DNA from: Zoogloea sp041911615
GTDB taxonomy: Bacteria > Pseudomonadota > Gammaproteobacteria > Burkholderiales > Rhodocyclaceae
NCBI RefSeq assembly: GCF_041911615.1
Contig: NZ_JAYROR010000089.1
Location: 1 to 64,000, forward strand
Direction of reading: 5' to 3'
Length of the DNA: 64,000 nt
The notes beneath the pieces were generated by a model, which saw nothing but the letters and a program-made list of their open reading frames with translations, made no database searches and was not told the DNA's origin. Made by a program: the position numbers and the translations under genes. This document shows positions 48,908 through 56,422 of this stretch, in pieces (within the stretch, counting starts at the first letter, position 1; every line of letters starts with the position of its first letter).

Positions 48908-50476
48908 TCAGTGACGGAAGTGGCGGAAGCCGGTGAGGACCATCGCGATGCCCTGCTCGTCGGCCGCGGCGATCACCTCGGCGTCGCGCATCGAGCCACC
49001 CGGCTGGATGACGGCGGTGGCGCCGGCCTGGGCCAGCACGTCGAGGCCGTCACGGAACGGGAAGAAGGCGTCGGACGCCACCACGCAGCCGGGGATCACG
49101 AGACCGGCGTTCTCGGCCTTGATCTTGGCGATGCGGGCGGAATCGACACGGCTCATCTGGCCGGCGCCGACGCCGATGGTCATGCCGTCCTTGCAGTAGA
49201 CGATGGCGTTTGACTTGACGTACTTGGCCACGCGCCAGGCGAACAGCAGGTCGCCGAGCTCTTGTTCGGTGGGCGCGCGCTTGGTGACGACCTTCAGATC
49301 GGCCGCGGTGATCGGGGCGAAGTCGGCGCTCTGCACCAAGAGGCCGCCGCCGACGCGCTTGTAATCGGGCTGGCGGACGGTGCCCAGCGGATTGACCAGC
49401 ACGCGGACGTTCTGCTTGGCCTTGAGGAGCTCGAGGGCTTCGTCGGTGTAGGCGGGGGCGATCAGCACTTCGAGGAACTGGGCGCTGACGGCTTCGGCCG
49501 CGGCGCGGTCGACGGTGGTGTTGAAGGCGATGATGCCGCCGAAGGCCGAGGTCGGGTCGGTGGAGAAGGCCTTCTTGTAGGCTTCCAGCGGGCTGGCGGC
49601 AACGGCCACGCCACACGGGTTGGCGTGCTTGACGATGACGCAGGCAACGCCGTCGAAGGCCTTGACGCATTCCCAGGCGGCGTCGGAGTCGGCGATGTTG
49701 TTGTACGACAGCTCCTTGCCCTGCAGCTGGGTGTAGGCAGCGATGCTGCCGGCCTGGGGCTGGGATTCGCGGTAGAAGGCGGCGGTCTGGTGGGGGTTCT
49801 CGCCGTAGCGGAGGTCCTGCACCTTGTCGAAGGCGAGCTGGAAGCGTTCCGGGTAGGCCTGCTTGCTGCCGTCGTCGGCGAGGGCGGTGAGGTGGTTGGA
49901 GATCGCCGAGTCGTAGCGGGCGGTGTGGGTGAAGGCCTTGCGGGCGAGGTCGAAGCGGGTCTTGTAGGACAGGGCGCCGTTGCCCGTCTTGAGCTCGGCG
50001 ACAATCGCAGCGTAGTCGGCCGGATCGGTCACGATGCCGACGCCGCCGGCTTCGTTGCCGTGGTTCTTGGCCGCGGCGCGGACCATGGTCGGGCCGCCGA
50101 TGTCGATGTTCTCGATGGCGTCTTCAAGCGTGCATTCGGGCTTGGCGACGGTGGCCTGGAAGGGGTAGAGGTTGACCACCACGAGGTCGATGCGCGGGAT
50201 CTGGTGCTCGTCGAGCTTGGCCAGGTGCTCCGGCAGGTCGCGACGGGCGAGGATGCCGCCATGGACCTTGGGGTGCAGCGTCTTCACGCGGCCGTCGAGC
50301 ATCTCGGGGAAGCCGGTGTAGTCGGACACGTCGGTGACCGGCAGGCCCGCGTCACGCAGGGACTTGGCGGTGCCGCCGGTGGACAGCAGGGCGATGCCGA
50401 GGGCGGACAGTTCACGGGCGAATTCGACGACGCCGGTCTTGTCGGAGACGCTGAGCAGGGCTTGGGTGACTTTCAT
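48908..50476 (-). CDS. purH: Bifunctional AICAR transformylase/IMP cyclohydrolase
   Basis: 522 residues. PurH catalyses the last two steps to IMP. The N-terminal cyclohydrolase begins ALLSVSDKTGVVEFARELS and includes STGGTAKSLRDAGLPV. The transformylase part has KHANPCGVAVA, with the conserved Lys and His, and SDAFFPFRDGLDVLAQAG. The C-terminus ends TGFRHFRH, as usual. It starts about 50 bases after fis, with a hairpin in between. Confidence 0.98.
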   Translation of the reverse strand: MKVTQALLSVSDKTGVVEFARELSALGIALLSTGGTAKSLRDAGLPVTDVSDYTGFPEMLDGRVKTLHPKVHGGILARRDLPEHLAKLDEHQIPRIDLVVVNLYPFQATVAKPECTLEDAIENIDIGGPTMVRAAAKNHGNEAGGVGIVTDPADYAAIVAELKTGNGALSYKTRFDLARKAFTHTARYDSAISNHLTALADDGSKQAYPERFQLAFDKVQDLRYGENPHQTAAFYRESQPQAGSIAAYTQLQGKELSYNNIADSDAAWECVKAFDGVACVIVKHANPCGVAVAASPLEAYKKAFSTDPTSAFGGIIAFNTTVDRAAAEAVSAQFLEVLIAPAYTDEALELLKAKQNVRVLVNPLGTVRQPDYKRVGGGLLVQSADFAPITAADLKVVTKRAPTEQELGDLLFAWRVAKYVKSNAIVYCKDGMTIGVGAGQMSRVDSARIAKIKAENAGLVIPGCVVASDAFFPFRDGLDVLAQAGATAVIQPGGSMRDAEVIAAADEQGIAMVLTGFRHFRH

Positions 50477-50486
50477 GGGTATCTCG

Positions 50487-50505
50487 AAAAGGCCGCCGGG
50501 GCGGC
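50487..50505 (-). terminator. Hairpin between fis and purH
   Basis: On the minus strand GCCGC-CCCG-GCGGC is followed by CTTTTC. The stem is short (5-6 bp) and the T run is only four, so it may be a partial terminator between dusB-fis and purH-purD. Confidence 0.45.
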
Positions 50506-50525
50506 GCGAAAAACGGAAATCGGTA

Positions 50526-50765
50526 TTACAGGAGTTCGTGCTCGGAGAGCTTGCGGCGCAGGGTGTTGCGGTTGATGCCGAGCATCTCGGCGCACAGCGT
50601 CTGGTTGCCGCCGGCCTGCTTGAGGACGAACTCGAGCATCGGACGCTCGACGTTCTTGATCACCATCGCGTACAGGGCGTTGGGCTTTTCGCCGTCGAGG
50701 TCGCGGAAATAGGTGTCCAGCGCGCGACAGACAGAGTCGGCGATGTCATTGCTGGTGCTGCTCAT
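50526..50765 (-). CDS. fis: Fis-family DNA-binding protein
   Basis: 79 residues, about 20 shorter than E. coli Fis, as is usual in Betaproteobacteria. The C-terminal helix-turn-helix GINRNTLRRKLSEHEL and the dimer helix VIKNVERPMLEFVLKQAGGN are clear. The N-terminal beta-hairpin of enteric Fis is reduced. Fis bends DNA and shapes the nucleoid. Its ATG overlaps the dusB stop; dusB-fis is a very old conserved pair. Confidence 0.96.
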   Translation of the reverse strand: MSSTSNDIADSVCRALDTYFRDLDGEKPNALYAMVIKNVERPMLEFVLKQAGGNQTLCAEMLGINRNTLRRKLSEHELL

Positions 50766-51817
50766 GCTGCAAGCTCCTGGGGGAATTCTTCGGGGTCGGT
50801 GTAGACCAGTCGGCTGTCTCTGTCGGCGAGCCGGCCGAAGAACTCGTCAATGGCGGCAATTTGTTCTTGTACGGTGGGCAGGGTGTTCATGACGTGGCGG
50901 AACTGTGCCGACCCGACCAGACCCTTGGTGTACCAGCTGATGTGCTTGCGGGCGATCTTGACGCCGGTATCCTCACCGTAGAAGGCGTAGAGGTCGGCGA
51001 GGTGCTCCTTGCACACCTGCAGGATCTCGGAAACCAGCGGCGGCGGAAGCTGCTCGCCGGTGGCGAGGAAATGCTCGATCTCGCGGAAGATCCACGGGCG
51101 GCCCTGGGCCGCGCGGCCGATCATCACACCGTCGGCGCCGGTGTAGTCCAGCACGAACTTGGCCTTTTGCGGCGTGGTGATGTCACCGTTGGCGATCAGC
51201 GGGATGCGCACCCGGGTCTTCACGTCGGCGATGGTGTCGTACTCGGCGTCGCCGGTGTACTGGCAGGCGCGGGTGCGGCCGTGGATGGCGATCAGCTGGA
51301 TGCCGGACTCTTCGGCGATCCGCGCGACGGTGGCGGCGTTCTTGTTGGCCTTGTTCCAGCCGGTGCGGAACTTGAGGGTGACCGGGGTGTTGCCGGCAGC
51401 GCCGACGACGGCCTCGAGGATGCGCGCGACCAGCGGCTCGTCCTGCATCAGCGCGGAGCCAGCCATCACGTTGCAGACCTTCTTGGCCGGGCAGCCCATG
51501 TTGATGTCGATGATCTGGGCGCCGCGGTCGATGTTGTGGCGGGCGGCCTCGGCCATCATGGCCGGGTCGGCGCCGGCGATCTGCACGGAGATCGGATCGG
51601 CCTCGCCGTCGTGGTTGGCACGGCGCTGGGTCTTGGTGCTGCCGTACAGCAGGGAGTTGGACGTGACCATCTCGGACACGGCGAGTCCGGCCCCCATCTT
51701 CTTGCACAGCTGGCGGAAAGGGCGGTCCGTCACACCGGCCATGGGCGCAACGAACAGGTTGTTTCGCAAGGTGAATCCGGCGAATTGCATCGGGGGAGGG
51801 CGCGACTTGGAAAACAT
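50762..51817 (-). CDS. dusB: tRNA-dihydrouridine synthase B
   Basis: 351 residues from the ATG at 51817; an ATG nine codons later (MQFAGFTL) is also possible. DusB is an FMN enzyme reducing uridines in the tRNA D loop. The barrel start LFVAPMAGVTDRPFRQL, the segment IDINMGCPAKKVCNVMAGSA and the HGRTRACQYTGDAEYDTI region are conserved; GADGVMIGRAAQGRPWIF binds the FMN phosphate. It overlaps fis. Confidence 0.98.
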   Translation of the reverse strand: MFSKSRPPPMQFAGFTLRNNLFVAPMAGVTDRPFRQLCKKMGAGLAVSEMVTSNSLLYGSTKTQRRANHDGEADPISVQIAGADPAMMAEAARHNIDRGAQIIDINMGCPAKKVCNVMAGSALMQDEPLVARILEAVVGAAGNTPVTLKFRTGWNKANKNAATVARIAEESGIQLIAIHGRTRACQYTGDAEYDTIADVKTRVRIPLIANGDITTPQKAKFVLDYTGADGVMIGRAAQGRPWIFREIEHFLATGEQLPPPLVSEILQVCKEHLADLYAFYGEDTGVKIARKHISWYTKGLVGSAQFRHVMNTLPTVQEQIAAIDEFFGRLADRDSRLVYTDPEEFPQELAA

Positions 51818-51888
51818 AGCATTCTACCCGAAGGGGCGTTCGGCGGGCAGGGGCTGTGACGTCGCTAGGCGGGGCGCGGGGGCGCCGT

Positions 51889-52581
51889 TCAGGGCACTTC
51901 GGCGTACTGCATGCGGCCCTGGATGCGTGCCGCGTGGGCGGCGAGGCGTGGGCCGAAGCTCTTCTCGTACTTGCGCGGGTTGGGCAGCATCACCGCCATC
52001 CGGGCGGCCTGGGCGGGGGCCAGCTGGGCAGCGGGAATGCGGTAGTAGCGCTGGGCGGCGGCCTCGCAGCCGAAGATGCCGTTGCCCCATTCGACCACGT
52101 TGAGGTAGACCTCGAGGATGCGTCGCTTGTCCCACAGGGCTTCGATCATCACGGTGATGAGGGCTTCCTCGGCCTTGCGGAAGTAGCTGCGGGTCGGGGT
52201 GAGGAAGAGGTTCTTGGCGAGCTGCTGGCTGATCGTCGATCCACCCGCGACGGGTTTGCCCTTTTTCTGGTTTTTCTCGATGGCTTTCTGGATGCCGTCC
52301 CAGTCGAAGCCCTCGTGGTCCACGAACTTGTCGTCCTCGGCGGCGATGACGGCGCGCTTGAGGTGGATCGAGATGTTCTCGTAGGGCACCCAGCGGTAGT
52401 GAAGCTCGGCGTCGGGTTTGTCGGCGCTGAGCTCGTCGAGGCGCAGGCTCATGAAACTGGTGGCGGCCGGCGGGTTCCACTTCCACCACAGCACGTGGCC
52501 GAGCAGCCACACCTGGTAGCCGATGAACAGCAGGACCAGGGCGAGGAGGGCGCGGCGCGTCCAGCGCCAGAGGTGGAGCAT
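51889..52581 (-). CDS. mtgA: Monofunctional peptidoglycan glycosyltransferase
   Basis: 230 residues from the ATG at 52581, which puts the single membrane helix (ALLALVLLFIGYQVWLLG) at the start. The GT51 motifs are intact: AAEDDKFVDHEGFDWDGI with the catalytic glutamate, GGSTISQQLAKNLFL, and EVYLNVVEWGNGIFGCEAAA. There is no transpeptidase domain. It polymerises lipid II in the periplasm. It lies 11 bases after aroE. Confidence 0.96.
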   Translation of the reverse strand: MLHLWRWTRRALLALVLLFIGYQVWLLGHVLWWKWNPPAATSFMSLRLDELSADKPDAELHYRWVPYENISIHLKRAVIAAEDDKFVDHEGFDWDGIQKAIEKNQKKGKPVAGGSTISQQLAKNLFLTPTRSYFRKAEEALITVMIEALWDKRRILEVYLNVVEWGNGIFGCEAAAQRYYRIPAAQLAPAQAARMAVMLPNPRKYEKSFGPRLAAHAARIQGRMQYAEVP

Positions 52582-52592
52582 CGCCGCCCGGC

Positions 52593-53414
52593 TCAGAGGT
52601 CGGCGCGGAGTGCGGTGAGCACCGGCGCCGTGTCTGGGCGAACCCCGCGCCACAGGGCGAAGCTCTCGGCGGCCTGTTCGACGAGCATCCCGAGGCCGTC
52701 GGCGAGGCGCGCGGCGCCTTGGGCGCGGGCCGCAGCGAGAAAGGGTGTGTCACCCTTGCCGTACATCATGTCGTAGGCGAGGCTGCCCGGGGCGTAGAGG
52801 CCCGGCGGCAGATCGGGGGCGGCGTCGGCGAGGCTGGCGCTGGTGGCGTTGATGACCACGTCGAAGCGGCGGCCGGCGAGCGCCGCGAAGCCGCAGCCGG
52901 TGGGCGCCAGGCGGCCTGGGGTGGCAAAGGCGGCGGCCAGGTCGACGGCTTTTGCGGCGGTACGATTGGCGACGACGAGCTCGGCCGGTGCGGCGTCCAG
53001 CAGCGGCAGGACGGTGCCGCGGGCGGCGCCGCCGGCGCCGAGCAGCAGCACCCGTTTGCCGGCGATCGGGCAGCCGAGGTTGACGGTGATGTCGCGCAGG
53101 ATGCCGGCACCGTCGGTGTTGTCGCCGAGGATGCCGTCGGCGCCGAAAGCGAGGGTGTTCACCGCGCCCGCGGCCTCGGCGCGCGGCGTGCGCCGGTCGG
53201 CCAGGGCGAAGGCTTCGAGCTTGAACGGGACGGTGACGTTGAGGCCGCGGCCGCCCCCGTCGCGGAAGTCGAGGGCCGTCGCGACGAAACCGTCGAGGGG
53301 CGCCCGCAGGGCGTCGTAGCGGAGCTGCTGGCCGGTCTGGGCGGCGAAGGCGGCGTGGATGCGCGGCGATTTGCTGTGGCCGATCGGATTGCCGATCACG
53401 GCGTAACGGTCCAT
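52593..53414 (-). CDS. aroE: Shikimate dehydrogenase
   Basis: 273 residues from the ATG at 53414. AroE reduces 3-dehydroshikimate with NADPH. The substrate part shows YAVIGNPIGHSKSPRIH and NVTVPFKLEAF with the catalytic lysine; DNTDGAGI supplies the aspartate. The NADPH loop is VLLLGAGGAARGTVL with NRT a little later. It sits between the TonB-like gene (7 bases) and mtgA, all probably one transcript. Confidence 0.97.
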   Translation of the reverse strand: MDRYAVIGNPIGHSKSPRIHAAFAAQTGQQLRYDALRAPLDGFVATALDFRDGGGRGLNVTVPFKLEAFALADRRTPRAEAAGAVNTLAFGADGILGDNTDGAGILRDITVNLGCPIAGKRVLLLGAGGAARGTVLPLLDAAPAELVVANRTAAKAVDLAAAFATPGRLAPTGCGFAALAGRRFDVVINATSASLADAAPDLPPGLYAPGSLAYDMMYGKGDTPFLAAARAQGAARLADGLGMLVEQAAESFALWRGVRPDTAPVLTALRADL

Positions 53415-53421
53415 GGTCGGG

Positions 53422-54372
53422 TTACTCCCGCTTTGCCGAGGTGCGCAGCATGTCGGCGTTGGTGAAGGTCCAGGTACGGATGATTTCGATCTCGTCGGTG
53501 TCCTTGCGGATGTCCGGCGGGAAGGCGGCGTAGGGGGCGGCGAGCTCGACGATGCGACGGGCCGCGTCGTCGAGCACCTTGTAGCCCGACGAGCGCTGGA
53601 TCTCGACGTTCCTGACACTGCCGTCGGCGCGGATGGTCACCGACAGCAGCAGGCTGCCGTAGAGCTTGCCGCGGGCGGCGTCGGGGTAGTTGAGGGTGCC
53701 GACGCGCTCGATCTTCTGGCGCCAGTCCTCGGCGTATTGGGCGAAGCGGTATTCCTGGGCGCGGGCGCCGACGAACTTGCGGCGCGGGCGGGCCGCGTAT
53801 TCCATCAGATCCTTGTCGATCTGCGCCTCGATGCGGGCCACTGCCGCCGAGCTGTCGAGGAGGTCGTAGCCGCTGACCGGCCGCGGCGCCTCGGTGGGAC
53901 TCACCTGCTGGGGATCGACCGCGAGCGCCGTCTTGCCCTTCGGGGCGGTCATGGCCTGCATCTGGGCGGCCTGTTCGGGTTCGCTGCGACGTTGGGCCTC
54001 GACGAGGTTGTCGCCCTGGCGGGTCTGCTCCTGGGGAGGCAGCGGTGTGGACGGGCGGGCCTTGGCGTCGTTGGTGCCGCCGGCGTCGAGGTTGGTCTGG
54101 GCGAGGATGTCGGCGGCATCGGGTCGCTGGGCGTGACGGGAGTTCACCAGCACGACTTCCAGGCCCTTGTCGTTGCGCTTGAACTTGGCCGGATCGGGCA
54201 TCACGAAATGCACCGAGAGCAGGATGGCGTGCGCCAGCAGCGAGAGTCCGACGCCCCATTCGAGCGCGTAGCGGGCCGAGCGGCCGGTGAAAACCGGCCA
54301 CGGGGCGCCGCCGCCGGCCGAGAGGGCTGGCGGCGCGGGCTGGACGGGAGGACGTTGAAGCGGCTGCTGCAT
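53422..54372 (-). CDS. TonB-like energy transducer
   Basis: 316 residues. The order is a Pro-rich cytoplasmic start, one membrane helix (LEWGVGLSLLAHAILLSV), a periplasmic spacer, and a C-terminal TonB domain with NYPDAARGKLYGSLLLSVTI and SVRNVEIQRSSGYKVLDDAA. TonB domains transmit proton-motive force to outer-membrane receptors. No exbB/exbD or receptor genes are nearby, and the gene lies between an RNase gene and aroE. It might serve a non-transport role, so no gene symbol is given. Confidence 0.88.
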   Translation of the reverse strand: MQQPLQRPPVQPAPPALSAGGGAPWPVFTGRSARYALEWGVGLSLLAHAILLSVHFVMPDPAKFKRNDKGLEVVLVNSRHAQRPDAADILAQTNLDAGGTNDAKARPSTPLPPQEQTRQGDNLVEAQRRSEPEQAAQMQAMTAPKGKTALAVDPQQVSPTEAPRPVSGYDLLDSSAAVARIEAQIDKDLMEYAARPRRKFVGARAQEYRFAQYAEDWRQKIERVGTLNYPDAARGKLYGSLLLSVTIRADGSVRNVEIQRSSGYKVLDDAARRIVELAAPYAAFPPDIRKDTDEIEIIRTWTFTNADMLRTSAKRE

Positions 54373-54378
54373 TGCGGA

Positions 54379-56343
54379 TCAGGCGGTGGGGCTGGCCTCG
54401 GCGGCTTCGGCGGGCGGCGGGGCGGCGTCGGTGGGCAGGGCGGCGTCGAGTTCGTCGTCGAGGGGGGCTGGCTCGCCGCTGCCCGGTGCGAGGGTTTCGA
54501 GGTAAGTCGCGCGCACGTCCACGTCGATGAGGTCGGTGCTGTCGATGGCGAGCTGGACCCGGGTGCCGGTCGGCAGCGTGGGCATCGACGGCACCTTGAA
54601 GATCAGGGGAATTTCCTCGAGGCGGACCAGGCTTTCGCGCAGCACGCGGGCGCTCATCGTGGGGTGGCCTTGCTGACGCAGCCAGCGCAGGCACCAGTAG
54701 CGCTCCATGCCGCGCTGGAACTCCGCGTAGGCGGCGTAGGTGAGCTCGAAGTCGCGCATTGCGGCGATCAGCTCGGGCGACTTGGACGGGAATACCGGCG
54801 GGCTCTGCTGCAGCCAGCTGATGAGCTGCCACTGATTGACCAGATCGACGTAGCGCCGTAGCGGCGAGCTGGACCAGGCGTAGCAATCGACGCCGAGGCC
54901 CTCGTGGGGTGCGGCGGCGGTGGTCATGCGCACCTTGCCGCCGGTCTGGGCGCGGTACAGCGCCGGGATGCCGGCCTCGGAGAGCGCCTTGCCCCAGGTG
55001 CTGTTGGCGGCAATCATCAGCTCGGCCACCAGCTTGTCGAGGGGCGAGCCGCGCGGGCGGCGGCCGATCTCGATGCGGCCGGGGCCGTCGGCGGTGGTTT
55101 CGGTCCAGTCGACGCTGAAGTTGTAATCGACGAGATTCTGATTGGCGGCGGGCTTGCCGCGGCCGGCTTCGAGCACGGTGGCGAGTTCCCACAGCAGGGT
55201 GAGTTCGGACTTCCAGGGGAAATCCGGCCCGCCGTCGGCCAGAGTGGTTTCGTTGAACACCGGCTCGATGTCGTGATGGCGCAGGTTGGCGGCGATCGGC
55301 ACGCGCTCGACCCGCGAATGGTGGCCGGTCACCACCAGATCGCGGCTCACCTCGAGATAGAGCGACAGGGCCGGACAATCGCGCCCCTCGGCGAGGGTGA
55401 AGCGCTCGACGATGGCGTCGGGCAGCATGGTGATCTTGTTGCCCGGCATGTAGACCGTCGACAGGCGTGCGCGGGCGATGGCGTCGAGTTCGGAGTCGCG
55501 CCCGAAGCCGAGGCCCGGCGCGGCGATGTGGATGCCGATGCGCCAGCCGCCCTCGACGGGGGTGACCGAAAAGGCGTCGTCGATCTCGGTGGTGGCGGCG
55601 TCGTCGATGGAGAAGGCGCGCACGTCGGCGAGCGGCAGGTCGTCCGGCTCGCGCGGGGCGTCGACGCACGGGAAGCCGGTGCCGTCGGGGAAATACTCGA
55701 ACAGGAAACGGTCGAAGTGCAGCTCGTGGGAGGAGGCCAGGGCGCCGCAGGCGAGCAGCAGACGGGCCGGCGATTTGCCGCTGTCGGCACAGGCGGCTTC
55801 GAGCGCCTTGGTCTCGAGGCGATTGCGGTCGGGCTTGTAGAGCAACTGGCGGACCAGCGGCTTGAGTTCGTCGGGGAGCGTGCCGGCGAGCAGTTCGTCG
55901 CGCATCCGCTCGATGGCCGCGGCTTGCTGGCGTTTCTTTTCGAGCCCGGCGAGGGCGGCCTGGAGGATTTCCGGCGGCGCCTTGCGGAAGCGGCCGCGGC
56001 CCTTGCGGTGGAAGTAGATCGGCGCGGCGTGCAGGCGCAGCAGCACGGCGGCGGATTCGACGGGGCTGGGTTCATGACCGAAGTAGTCGCGGGCGAAGTC
56101 GGCAAAGCCGAACTCGTCGTCGGTGCAGACTTCCCACAGGAATTCGGTGTCGAGGCCCTCGGCTTCGGCTTCGGCGCGGTCGAGAAGCTCGCCCGCGGCC
56201 GGCTGGGCGAAGCGCATCAGGACGTGGTTGCTCTTCAGCTTGAGGCGCTTGCCGTGGGGTGTTTCCACCTGCAGGGAGGCGTCATTGTCGGTCAGGATGG
56301 TGCCGGTCTTGAAGGCGCCATCCTCTTCGAAGAGCAGATTCAT
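54379..56343 (-). CDS. RNase II-family exoribonuclease (RNB domain)
   Basis: 654 residues. The RNB active-site signature is clear: FSIDDAATTEIDDAFSV supplies the metal-binding aspartates and RIGIHIAAPGLGFG follows. STVYMPGNKITMLPDAI and WSSSPLRRYVDLVNQWQLI are also typical. The N-terminal cold-shock-like part is weak and a C-terminal S1-like region may be present. It degrades RNA 3' to 5'. A TATAAT lies 27 bases upstream of the start. Confidence 0.93.
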   Translation of the reverse strand: MNLLFEEDGAFKTGTILTDNDASLQVETPHGKRLKLKSNHVLMRFAQPAAGELLDRAEAEAEGLDTEFLWEVCTDDEFGFADFARDYFGHEPSPVESAAVLLRLHAAPIYFHRKGRGRFRKAPPEILQAALAGLEKKRQQAAAIERMRDELLAGTLPDELKPLVRQLLYKPDRNRLETKALEAACADSGKSPARLLLACGALASSHELHFDRFLFEYFPDGTGFPCVDAPREPDDLPLADVRAFSIDDAATTEIDDAFSVTPVEGGWRIGIHIAAPGLGFGRDSELDAIARARLSTVYMPGNKITMLPDAIVERFTLAEGRDCPALSLYLEVSRDLVVTGHHSRVERVPIAANLRHHDIEPVFNETTLADGGPDFPWKSELTLLWELATVLEAGRGKPAANQNLVDYNFSVDWTETTADGPGRIEIGRRPRGSPLDKLVAELMIAANSTWGKALSEAGIPALYRAQTGGKVRMTTAAAPHEGLGVDCYAWSSSPLRRYVDLVNQWQLISWLQQSPPVFPSKSPELIAAMRDFELTYAAYAEFQRGMERYWCLRWLRQQGHPTMSARVLRESLVRLEEIPLIFKVPSMPTLPTGTRVQLAIDSTDLIDVDVRATYLETLAPGSGEPAPLDDELDAALPTDAAPPPAEAAEASPTA

Positions 56344-56369
56344 GGATCGATCGCGGGGGAAAACGACCG

Positions 56370-56375
56370 ATTATA
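56370..56375 (-). promoter_or_regulatory. -10 element of the RNase gene
   Basis: A perfect TATAAT on the minus strand (56375-56370) would give a start near 56363 and a 20-base leader. The -35 position falls inside the hairpin that follows pilL and does not match consensus. Confidence 0.5.
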
Positions 56376-56393
56376 GCCAAGCCGGAGCCCGGC

Positions 56394-56421
56394 CCGGACG
56401 AAAGCCGACGCTTTCGTCCGG
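56394..56421 (-). other. Stem-loop directly after the pilL stop
   Basis: CCGGACGAAAG and CTTTCGTCCGG form a perfect 11-bp stem around six bases, one base after the pilL stop codon. No T run follows on the minus strand, so it is not a standard intrinsic terminator. It could protect the long pil mRNA from 3' exonucleases. Confidence 0.6.
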
Positions 56422-56422
56422 A

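Noticed and set aside
53422..54372. Calling the TonB-like gene tonB of a siderophore or vitamin uptake system
   Set aside because: No exbB, exbD or outer-membrane receptor gene is adjacent, so the specific role cannot be supported.
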